Assembly (NCBI GenBank): GCA_937875395.1
Contig: CALNCU010000098.1
Coordinates: 1-5,358, forward strand
Length of the DNA: 5,358 bases
Direction of reading: 5' to 3'
DNA from: an uncultured Armatimonadota bacterium
GTDB lineage: Bacteria > Armatimonadota > UBA5829 > DTJY01
The translations under genes and the position numbers were made by a program. The stretch's first letter is position 1, and each line of letters starts with the position of its first letter. Below the pieces are notes generated by a model. The model searched no databases and was not told the DNA's origin. It saw nothing but the letters and a program-made list of their open reading frames with translations. Of the stretch, positions 1-5,358 are shown piece by piece.

Positions 1-1363
1 CGGGTTTGGCTGTTTTTATGCGGTATACTCCGCCCTGCCCCCGCCCTTCAGTGCCGTCACCATTCACTGTCTTTTCGCTACCGTTTATATTAACCACTAC
101 CCGGCACTTATCGGCAGGTTTGTTCAGGTAAGGTGCTACCGCCTCGTCCAGATCAACCAGGTATTTATCCCAATCGTAAGGCTTGTTCCACGGCCCTCTT
201 ATGGTGTTCAGATAGCTCCAGATAAAAATGCCGTCCACTCCGCGTGCAAACGCCTCCCTGACGGCAATTTGAATTTCGCCCGGCTTCAGCGGCCCGGAGT
301 TATCTCCACAATCATACCCCTGCAGCCAGTAATAACAGGAGAAGCCCCTCTTTTGCGCCGTGCCTACAAATTTGCGGGCGACACCCTCATCCCCCGCTGT
401 ATATGGCGACACTTTGCCTACCGCCCAGTAGATGGCTGTTTGAATGCCGTCAAGCTGCCCAATATTCATAACGCCGTTCCAGAAATCCAACCCGTAGTAA
501 GGGTGGATATCGGTTAAAGTAGTAACCTGGCAGGAGATTTGGGGGAAGCTGCTGCGCATAAGCTTAAAGATATCTTCAATCCGTTCCGTAATCGGCTCGC
601 AGTAAAACTCCGCCATCTTGCTCCAGGCAACCCGGTCGCTCTCTTGCATATACTTTGCCTTGGGCATACCGGCAGGCCAATCCACCGGTATGCTGCTTTT
701 AGTTGATTCCTCCAGGTTTACCGGCTTGGGCATAGAATGGCCGTACTTCTGCTGAAAAAGCTTGCTGCAATGCTGGCAATAGCAGAACTCTCCGGCGGTC
801 TGGCCGGGTTCGTTCATTATCACGCCATCCAGACGAACGCTGTGTTTTGCCATTGCTGCCACACATTCAAACAAGGCTTTGTTAAAGGCCTCTTTTACCT
901 GGGGATTTCTATAGCAGTGCCTGTTGTTTATTTTTCTGCCTTTCCAATCCACCTTAGAGATATCCGCCTTTGAGGATAAAAAGCGTTCGCAGGATACTGG
1001 GTTCAGGCCGCTCAGCCAGAACACTGTAAAGCCTTTATCTTTAAGCATATCCGTAACACGTTTAGTCTCTTTAATATCTGCTAAAGGCAAACCTATAGAT
1101 ACTGTGTTAACCCCGCATTCTTTTAAGGCATGTAAATCCCTCTCGGTAACCTGTTCCGGGTTCATTTGCATGGCGATAATTGGCTCGCGCTGCACCTTGA
1201 TGGTTAATTCTCCGCTCCCGGTTGCCGCATACCGGATATCCGCCTTAAGTATGCCTTTTATGGCAGTATTATCCACTGCCTGGGCATGGCAGCTTCCGGC
1301 ACAGGCGGCAACCAGGAATAGCATTGCATATACAGCAACTTTGCCTGCAAGCAGTGGTTTCAT
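1..1363 (-). CDS. GH42-like secreted TIM-barrel glycosidase homologue, 3' end cut by window edge
   Basis: The frame stays open for 454 codons from the ATG at 1363 to the left edge, so the C-terminus is missing. Residues 1-27 form an export signal: a Lys-containing start, a hydrophobic run, then either a lipobox (VAAC, Cys21) or a signal peptidase I site after CHA (residue 27). A (beta/alpha)8-like domain follows, about residues 60-415. Asn184-Glu185-Pro186 fits the clan GH-A acid/base motif. Cys194, Cys196 and Cys199 (C-Y-C-x2-C) follow it, and Cys150 lies 35 residues before Glu185. These spacings equal those I recall for the zinc site of Thermus A4 GH42 beta-galactosidase (C106, E141, C150, C152, C155). 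Residues 361-384 resemble the GH42 stretch PGMVRLW..EA.AHGA. The expected nucleophile Glu before it is not evident (WLQG, 346-349). After about residue 420 a beta-rich region starts. The start codon overlaps the upstream stop as ATGA, with AAGGAG at 1375-1380. The GH42-like fold is fairly safe; substrate and activity are unknown. Confidence 0.75.
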   Translation of the reverse strand, partial: MKPLLAGKVAVYAMLFLVAACAGSCHAQAVDNTAIKGILKADIRYAATGSGELTIKVQREPIIAMQMNPEQVTERDLHALKECGVNTVSIGLPLADIKETKRVTDMLKDKGFTVFWLSGLNPVSCERFLSSKADISKVDWKGRKINNRHCYRNPQVKEAFNKALFECVAAMAKHSVRLDGVIMNEPGQTAGEFCYCQHCSKLFQQKYGHSMPKPVNLEESTKSSIPVDWPAGMPKAKYMQESDRVAWSKMAEFYCEPITERIEDIFKLMRSSFPQISCQVTTLTDIHPYYGLDFWNGVMNIGQLDGIQTAIYWAVGKVSPYTAGDEGVARKFVGTAQKRGFSCYYWLQGYDCGDNSGPLKPGEIQIAVREAFARGVDGIFIWSYLNTIRGPWNKPYDWDKYLVDLDEAVAPYLNKPADKCRVVVNINGSEKTVNGDGTEGRGQGGVYRIKTAKP

Positions 1364-2523
1364 GGGATAGCAATCTCCTTCTCTTGTGAAAGGCCGGTTT
1401 TGCTTAGGCTCTTATCCAGTGCCAGTACGCGGTAGTAATAAGTTATCCCTTTTTCTAATAACGCCTTGCCATCCTTATTCTTTGCCGGGTCCTGATAAGA
1501 AGTCTGGTCTCCCTTTACCCTGGCAATAAACCGCGTAGCCCGGCCCAGCATCTTTCCGGATTCGGTAAAACGGTAAATCCTGTACTCTGCGGCAGAAGGA
1601 GAAGGCTTCCAGGTAAGCGTAACGCCGCTATCATTGGCAGTTGCCTTAACATCCGTAGCCGGCTCTATAGCGGGGAGTTCATAAGTGAAAGGATACTCAA
1701 AGTTCTGCCAGTTTCCGCTCTCTCCCTTTATCTGGACTATAAGCTTGTAGCTGAGTTTTCCCAGGTTATATACGGGCAGCGTCAAAGTGCCCAGATAAAG
1801 GGTGTTGTCATCGCCATAGCTGGTCTTGGCTTTTATAATGCCAGATGGGCCGCTGAGCATAGCTTTTATACCCGCAGAATTAACCTTGCCAGAGAGTTGT
1901 ATCTCTAGAATCTCCGGCAACCCATCCATTGACTTCTCCTGCCCCTTGCTTATCTCCACAGGATAATAAGTGGTGAAATTAAAATCGCAAGTGCCCCAGC
2001 GCGCGCCGTTGATGGTAAAGTCACCCCCGGGGTAAAAACTGCCTCCATATTGGTACCAGTAGTAGTAGCATTTTTCAGGGGCCAGGGGAACGGAAAACTC
2101 AAAATAATACGGCGTGCCGGGCTTTGTATTTACATTCATGGGAAAATAAAAGTTATCTGCAAAAGCTGGCTTCTTTTCATCAGTAGTAGAGAACAGCGGC
2201 TGCGAATTCTTGGTAGCCGCATAGTTTTCTTTGCACTCCCAAAGCCTGATCTCCAAGTTGGCATTGCCGGCAAATGAGCCTGAATCCTGAAAATCCGGCT
2301 TCCTTCTGTAAATTTTAGCGCTAAGAAGGCTTAACTTATCTTTAGAAGGGGTAAAACTCTGGCCAACAGTTCTCTCGCCAAACAGCCATTTGGGATCATT
2401 TGCAAAGTAGTTGCCCTGATCCTGACAGTGGGCAATCACCTTGTTTGGCACCACATCTGCCCCGGCCTGGCTGGCCGCAACAATACCAATCAAACATAGA
2501 ACAACCATCATCCACTTTTTCAT
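1360..2523 (-). CDS. Secreted beta-sandwich protein with C-terminal fibronectin type III domain
   Basis: This 387-residue protein has a clear Sec signal peptide (MKKW start, hydrophobic core to about residue 17, cleavage after ASQA at 20 or AGA at 22). Residues about 30-190 look like a beta-sandwich: a GQSFTP segment (54-59), an alternating LEIRLWEC strand (90-97), an aromatic KCYYYWYQYGG stretch (151-161), a YPGGDFTING turn (164-173), and an FNFTTYY strand (181-187). Such layouts occur in unnamed extracellular domains and carbohydrate-binding modules, but I cannot name a family. Residues about 205-283 form a second, less certain beta-rich segment. Residues about 285-387 are a fibronectin type III domain (VTLTWKPSP, AAEYRIYR, TYYYRVLALD). 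No catalytic motif is visible, so a binding or scaffold role outside the cell is inferred. GGAGG at 2530-2534, six bases before the ATG, supports this start. The stop overlaps the next gene, implying coupled translation and perhaps a shared substrate. No transmembrane anchor or dockerin-like end is visible. Confidence 0.75.
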   Translation of the reverse strand: MKKWMMVVLCLIGIVAASQAGADVVPNKVIAHCQDQGNYFANDPKWLFGERTVGQSFTPSKDKLSLLSAKIYRRKPDFQDSGSFAGNANLEIRLWECKENYAATKNSQPLFSTTDEKKPAFADNFYFPMNVNTKPGTPYYFEFSVPLAPEKCYYYWYQYGGSFYPGGDFTINGARWGTCDFNFTTYYPVEISKGQEKSMDGLPEILEIQLSGKVNSAGIKAMLSGPSGIIKAKTSYGDDNTLYLGTLTLPVYNLGKLSYKLIVQIKGESGNWQNFEYPFTYELPAIEPATDVKATANDSGVTLTWKPSPSAAEYRIYRFTESGKMLGRATRFIARVKGDQTSYQDPAKNKDGKALLEKGITYYYRVLALDKSLSKTGLSQEKEIAIP

Positions 2524-2529
2524 TTCATA

Positions 2530-2534
2530 CCTCC
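2530..2534 (-). promoter_or_regulatory. Shine-Dalgarno site of the FnIII protein gene
   Basis: GGAGG lies six bases before the ATG at 2523. An ATG five bases upstream (at 2528) is followed at once by TGA in its own frame, so 2523 is the usable start. The 112-base gap upstream of this gene shows no convincing promoter or terminator. Confidence 0.8.
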
Positions 2535-2635
2535 ATTTTGTTAGACCATGTTGTTTTAGTTACCGCTTACGTTAAAATACTTAGCTGGGATTGACTCCAT
2601 GCTAAAACTCTCATTGCACTCAAACCATTGCAGAA

Positions 2636-3304
2636 TCACCAGCCTGTTGCATAGGCCTCCCCATCCATACAGTAGTATTTAACATGCATCGAATACAACT
2701 CTGTAGGGCCAAGAGAGGCCACATGCCCATCAACAAAGAATGCGTTGCATCTACCGTTATGGCGCAGATGGAAAAATCTTTCACTACTTATCCAACCGTA
2801 TATGTGAAAATGCTGAGTTTGAGTAGCAATATTCTTATTGTTTACTGAATCTGCCAGTACTACCTGTTTAGTAGGGTCAGGTGTGTAGCCAAAGGTGGAT
2901 GTCACGCCATCACTTAAGATTTTATGGTTGTAGCCAGGAGAGTATAAATACATACCATATGTTTGCCCGGTATGAACACCTCTCCACGGGCGGCAGCTTG
3001 GACAGGTCAAACAGTTAGGGTTTTCAAGATATCCTTCATCAACCAGTACCCGTCCCCAAGTCCTGCTGGCACCGTTAAGCCCCTGCGGAGTATAACCATC
3101 GTAGTCTTCCGCATAAAGCATCAAGGCCATGCCGCACTGCTTCAGGTTGCTGGTACATTTTGTCTGCCGCGCCTTCTCCCGAGCCTTCGCAAAGACCGGG
3201 AACAGGATGGCGGCAAGTACTGCGATAATAGCAATAACTACGAGTAGTTCTATAAGTGTGAATCCTGCTCTCTGGCTTTCATTATAGGCATATCGTGTTT
3301 TCAT
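2636..3304 (-). CDS. Type IV pilin-like (pseudopilin) protein with H-X9-DG domain
   Basis: This complete 222-residue protein has a class III prepilin leader of 14 residues ending in Gly14. Prepilin peptidase would cut before Phe15, leaving Glu19 at position +5. A hydrophobic helix (about 15-38) follows, then the basic AREKARQTKC linker. Residues 182-193 fit the prepilin-type processing-associated H-X9-DG signature: His182, nine residues, Asp192-Gly193. SNLKQCGMALMLYAEDYDGY (52-71) is typical of the family, which is widespread in Armatimonadota, Planctomycetota and Lentisphaerota. Cys98, Cys101 and Cys104 form a tight triplet where relatives often have a CPS motif, perhaps binding metal or making disulfides. 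These proteins are thought to sit in the envelope as pilin or type II secretion pseudopilin-like subunits; their exact job is not settled. The strong AAGGAGG, eight bases from the ATG, suggests high translation. The gene follows the regulator by 59 bases with no clear terminator, so co-transcription is likely. Confidence 0.93.
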   Translation of the reverse strand: MKTRYAYNESQRAGFTLIELLVVIAIIAVLAAILFPVFAKAREKARQTKCTSNLKQCGMALMLYAEDYDGYTPQGLNGASRTWGRVLVDEGYLENPNCLTCPSCRPWRGVHTGQTYGMYLYSPGYNHKILSDGVTSTFGYTPDPTKQVVLADSVNNKNIATQTQHFHIYGWISSERFFHLRHNGRCNAFFVDGHVASLGPTELYSMHVKYYCMDGEAYATGW

Positions 3305-3312
3305 AAGCCACG

Positions 3313-3319
3313 CCTCCTT
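3313..3319 (-). promoter_or_regulatory. Strong Shine-Dalgarno site of the pseudopilin gene
   Basis: AAGGAGG lies eight bases before the ATG at 3304. It is the best ribosome-binding site in the window and fits a structural protein made in quantity. The rest of the 59-base gap is AT-rich, with a TAGAAT hexamer but no matching -35 box. Confidence 0.85.
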
Positions 3320-3363
3320 GTTATGAGAGATTCAAATAATCTATTCTTCTGTATTCTATCATA

Positions 3364-4506
3364 TTATGCTACCGGCGCCTGAGCTGCCTGCATAATAAGG
3401 CTGGTCTTACGTACCTTCAATTCCACCGGCAGTATAATCTGCTGACCGCCTGATTTGCCTTTTTCAATGGAATTCAGAAGTATCTCTGCGGCCTTCTCCC
3501 CCATCTCTGCGGAGGGGTGCCGCACTGTTGTCAGTTCTATGCCCCACTGCCCGGCCAGGTCAATATCGTCAAAGCCGCAGATGGCAATATCCTGCGGCAC
3601 CTTTATCCCCTTCTCTCTAAGCCCTCTCATAAGACCTATGGCCATGGAATCTCCAACGGAAAAGACCGCCAGGGGACGCTCCGTTATAGAGGCAATTCTG
3701 CCGGCCATCTGGTAGCCATCCTTTTCATATCCGTGCAGCGGGTCTGTATCTGCGGCTTCCAGGATAAATCTTTCATCAAAGGGAATCCCCTCATCGGAGA
3801 GGGCTTTTTTGTAGCCCAAAAACCTGTCCTGAATTTCCGGCTGCCTGTGCAAGCCAGCCACCGTCATAAAGAGGATTTCCCTGTAACCGGAATCTATCAG
3901 GTGTTTGGTGACTTTGTAACCGCCTTCATAGTCATCCGGGATAACATAGTCAATGCTGCCGGCTACTTTATGTGAGGGCAACCTTGAGACAATAACAAAC
4001 GGCATCTCCTCCTGCATTAGAAGCCTCACGCCGGGCGATAGCTCGCCCTGCATATAGCTGGGGGAAATTAAAAAACCGTCCACATCTGAGAGCAGGCCTT
4101 TTATGTATGATTCTTCCTTTAGTATATCGCCTTCGCTGTTACACAGGACTATGTAAAACCCATGCCTCTTGGCGTAATCTTCAATCCCTCTGATAATTTT
4201 GGAGTAGTATGGGTTATCTGAGTGGTAGACCAGGACGCCTATTCTGTTCTTTCTTCTGGCCTTTGCGGGAACAACAAAGCTCCCCATACCCTGTCTGCGG
4301 CAGATAAGTTCTTCGTTAATCAGCTCGTTCAGCGCCTTGATAATAGTGTGCCTGCTCACCTTAAACTGCTCGGCCAGTTCATTCTCTGAAGGTATCTTCT
4401 CGCCTTCAGCATACCGGCCTTCCAGTATATTCTGAGCCAGAATATCCTTTATCTGCTTATATTTTGGTTCTATTGCCAGAAGTTTTTCTTTCACATTAAT
4501 CCTCAT
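3364..4506 (-). CDS. AraR-type regulator: GntR winged helix-turn-helix fused to LacI-type sugar-binding domain
   Basis: This 380-residue transcription factor has a GntR-family DNA-binding domain at about residues 14-80: PKYKQIKDIL, then EGEKIPSENELAEQF and the recognition helix VSRHTIIKALNEL, then the wing RRQGMGSFV. Residues about 87-370 form a LacI/periplasmic-binding-protein-like effector domain, with IGVLVYHSDNPYYSKIIRGI (89-108), DGFLISPS (143-150), the AVFSVGDSMAIGLMRGLREKGIKVP hinge-side segment (280-304) and the hallmark ICGFDDIDLA (309-318). This two-domain plan is that of Bacillus AraR, an arabinose-responsive repressor. The effector here is probably a sugar, but its identity cannot be read from the sequence. 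A promoter and a palindromic operator lie directly upstream, so negative autoregulation is likely. The ATG at 4506 has no good Shine-Dalgarno site. The GTG at 4494 (codon 5) has GAGGA five bases upstream and may be the true start, giving 376 residues without affecting either domain. Calling it araR would overstate ligand certainty. Confidence 0.93.
   Translation of the reverse strand: MRINVKEKLLAIEPKYKQIKDILAQNILEGRYAEGEKIPSENELAEQFKVSRHTIIKALNELINEELICRRQGMGSFVVPAKARRKNRIGVLVYHSDNPYYSKIIRGIEDYAKRHGFYIVLCNSEGDILKEESYIKGLLSDVDGFLISPSYMQGELSPGVRLLMQEEMPFVIVSRLPSHKVAGSIDYVIPDDYEGGYKVTKHLIDSGYREILFMTVAGLHRQPEIQDRFLGYKKALSDEGIPFDERFILEAADTDPLHGYEKDGYQMAGRIASITERPLAVFSVGDSMAIGLMRGLREKGIKVPQDIAICGFDDIDLAGQWGIELTTVRHPSAEMGEKAAEILLNSIEKGKSGGQQIILPVELKVRKTSLIMQAAQAPVA
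4500..4504 (-). promoter_or_regulatory. Candidate Shine-Dalgarno site favouring a GTG start at 4494
   Basis: GAGGA lies five bases before the in-frame GTG at 4494 (minus strand) and inside the first codons of the longer reading. The ATG at 4506 is preceded by TATAAGTTAAGTA, which offers no purine-rich match at the right distance. The neighbouring genes all have good sites, so the GTG start deserves preference unless conservation shows otherwise. Confidence 0.5.
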
Positions 4507-4565
4507 TACTTAACTTATACCCAGGTTAACTGTACCCAACCGTGCTTGTACGTACAAGTTAAGTA
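4507..4565. repeat. Inverted repeat of operator half-sites bracketing the regulator's 5' leader
   Basis: TACTTAACTTATAC (4507-4520) and GTACAAGTTAAGTA (4552-4565) are inverted copies matching at 13 of 14 positions. The right arm shares seven bases with the palindrome at 4545-4558. A shorter variant, TTAACTGTAC, lies between them at 4526-4535. Together they form a cluster of GTAYAAGTTAA-like half-sites from the -10 box to the start codon. They could be extra regulator contacts or, less likely, an RNA hairpin, since transcription would start inside the right arm. Confidence 0.6.
4545..4558. promoter_or_regulatory. Perfect palindromic operator CTTGTACGTACAAG
   Basis: This 14-bp perfect palindrome reads the same on both strands. 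It sits just downstream of the -10 box, at about +1 to +15 of the predicted transcript, where a bound dimer would block initiation. Its TTGTAC-GTACAA core matches my recollection of the operator core of Bacillus AraR, which has the same domain plan as the adjacent regulator. Binding by that regulator is an inference. Confidence 0.75.
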
Positions 4566-4595
4566 CATATAACCACACTATCCCATATTTGTCAA
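4566..4595 (-). promoter_or_regulatory. Sigma70-type promoter for the regulator and probable operon
   Basis: A perfect -35 box TTGACA (4590-4595) is followed after 18 bases by TATATG (4566-4571) as the -10 box. The -10 box is only a partial match to TATAAT, which fits a controlled promoter. Transcription would start near 4559, at the edge of the palindrome. The promoter lies between the phosphatase stop and the regulator start and points into the regulator, with no competing promoter seen in the downstream gaps. Confidence 0.7.
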
Positions 4596-4619
4596 CTGTT
4601 TTTGGGGAAAATTTTGTGG

Positions 4620-5358
4620 TTATTGTACGCTGTGCAGAGTTTGTACGGCGGTTAATCCGCGTGCATTAAAGAGTTGGGATATTTTTTTGGGGATATCCGT
4701 GTTGTTTTGAAGGCCGGAGAATTTAAGGCTCCCCGGCCCTTCTGCAAAGACTGGCACATCACTTGCAGAATGTCCCATGGCCCCCCACTTGGCGGCAAAC
4801 CGGCGCCCGCTGTTCTTCTCTGGGTAGCGCAGGGAGAGCCCGCCCGTCTCGTGGTCTGCCGTTACAATTACAAGGGTGTCTCCCCGCTGGCGGGCAAATT
4901 GGAGCACCCGGCCAACTGCATCGTCAAAGCCTGCCACCTGCTTTACTACCCCATCGGCGCTGTTGGCGTGGGCGGCAAAATCTATCTGCCCGCCTTCCAC
5001 CATAAGGAAGAACCCCTTATCCCCTTTTGCAAGCAGTTCAAGAGCAACGCCCGTCATCTCTGCCAGCGATGGTTCCGGCGCATTTGTGGTAAGGTGCCCC
5101 ATCTGGAAGAGCCCAAGAACCCGGCCCTCTTTTAAGGCCATAAGCTGATCTTTTGTTTCCACCGTCTGGTAACCGGCGGATTTTGCTTCTGAAATAAGAT
5201 TTCGGCTGTCTTTTCGCATGCTTCTTGGCTCTCCCCGGGGGATGAAGAAGGCCCGCCCGCCGCCAAGCAGCACATCTATCTTCTTATCTATATACTGCTG
5301 GGCGATATCTGATTCATCTCCGCGGCTTGATGTATGAGCGCCAAAGCCTGCGGGGGTG
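4620..5358 (-). CDS. PhoA-type alkaline phosphatase, C-terminal part (start beyond window)
   Basis: The frame is open from the right edge to the TAA at 4620-4622, giving 245 residues; the N-terminus and nucleophile Ser lie outside. Alkaline phosphatases hydrolyse phosphate monoesters outside the cytoplasm using two zinc ions and one magnesium. In the fragment, the first residues TPAGFGAH..SSR align without gaps to E. coli PhoA T155 to R166, so the magnesium-ligand Thr (1) and the phosphate-binding Arg (12) are present. LLGGG (30-34) is the family landmark. Metal-site residues continue as Glu121 (VEGG), Asp126 and His130 (QIDFAAH), Asp168-His169 (TADHETGG) and His196 (GHSASDVP). These correspond to PhoA E322, D327, H331, D369, H370 and H412. 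The C-terminal NNTDIPKKISQL helix matches the family end. The GTG at 5273 lies inside the conserved fold and is not the start. The gene ends upstream of an independent promoter, so it is probably a separate unit from the genes to the left. Confidence 0.94.
   Translation of the reverse strand, partial: TPAGFGAHTSSRGDESDIAQQYIDKKIDVLLGGGRAFFIPRGEPRSMRKDSRNLISEAKSAGYQTVETKDQLMALKEGRVLGLFQMGHLTTNAPEPSLAEMTGVALELLAKGDKGFFLMVEGGQIDFAAHANSADGVVKQVAGFDDAVGRVLQFARQRGDTLVIVTADHETGGLSLRYPEKNSGRRFAAKWGAMGHSASDVPVFAEGPGSLKFSGLQNNTDIPKKISQLFNARGLTAVQTLHSVQ

Noticed and set aside
269..1370. Open frames on the plus strand at 269-517, 737-973 and 924-1370
   Set aside because: They lie opposite the GH42-like gene, whose protein has a signal peptide and conserved motifs throughout; their translations show no domain or suitable start context.
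2524..2635. Promoter or repeat in the gap before the FnIII gene, including two CATTGCA copies 14 bases apart
   Set aside because: TTGAGT has no -10 box at a workable distance, and a seven-base repeat pair of this kind may be chance.
3328..3342. Inverted repeat AGATT-caaat-AATCT between regulator and pseudopilin
   Set aside because: The stem is only five AT-rich pairs with no T-tract; too weak to call a terminator or operator.
3455..3975. Plus-strand open frames opposite the regulator
   Set aside because: The minus-strand frame encodes a full GntR-LacI protein; the plus frames overlap each other and look like reading-frame shadows.
4601..4618. Possible terminator of the phosphatase gene around GGGGAAAATTTT
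   Set aside because: AAAATTTT is self-complementary but there is no GC-rich stem or following T-tract on the minus strand.
4674..5148. Three overlapping plus-strand open frames opposite the phosphatase
   Set aside because: They are antisense to a strongly conserved metal-site region; the translations are rich in low-complexity Pro, Ser and Arg and resemble nothing known.
5271..5273. GTG at 5273 as the start of the phosphatase
   Set aside because: The frame continues to the window edge with TPAGFGAH..SSR, an ungapped match to E. coli PhoA 155-166, so the start is outside.

Overview
The window reads as a piece of a carbohydrate-use region from an Armatimonadota-like bacterium; Lentisphaerota or other Planctomycetes-Verrucomicrobia relatives are the main alternative. 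The best clue is the gene at 2636-3304. It encodes a type IV pilin-like protein with the FTLIELLVVIAIIAVLAAIL-type leader, an AREKARQTKC linker and an H-X9-DG tail, a style these phyla carry in large numbers. Base composition is about half GC by eye. All five genes lie on the minus strand, so transcription runs from right to left.

Right edge (4620-5358): the C-terminal part of a PhoA-type alkaline phosphatase. Its start, with the nucleophile serine, lies beyond the window. It ends about 25 bases upstream of a new promoter. The short gap 4507-4619 holds a sigma70-like promoter, a perfect 14-bp palindrome just downstream of the -10 box, and further copies of the same half-site. This looks like the autoregulatory control region of the next gene.

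Middle (3364-4506): an AraR-type regulator with a GntR winged helix-turn-helix fused to a LacI-type sugar-binding domain. After 59 bases comes the H-X9-DG pseudopilin (2636-3304). After 112 bases comes a secreted two- or three-domain protein with a C-terminal fibronectin type III domain (1360-2523). That gene overlaps by 4 bases (ATGA) a secreted or lipid-anchored GH42-like TIM-barrel protein, which runs off the left edge (2-1363). No convincing terminator was seen between these genes, so one transcript from the promoter near 4566-4595 could cover all four.

Inferred working model: a sugar ligand releases the regulator from its own operator. This would allow production of a surface pseudopilin, a beta-sandwich/FnIII protein that may bind glycans, and a GH42-like protein that acts on or senses a galactoside or related glycan. 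The GH42-like protein keeps the presumed acid/base Glu and all four zinc cysteines at GH42 spacing, but the catalytic nucleophile Glu is not evident. No RNA genes, CRISPR arrays, insertion sequences or gene-free stretches over 300 bases were seen.
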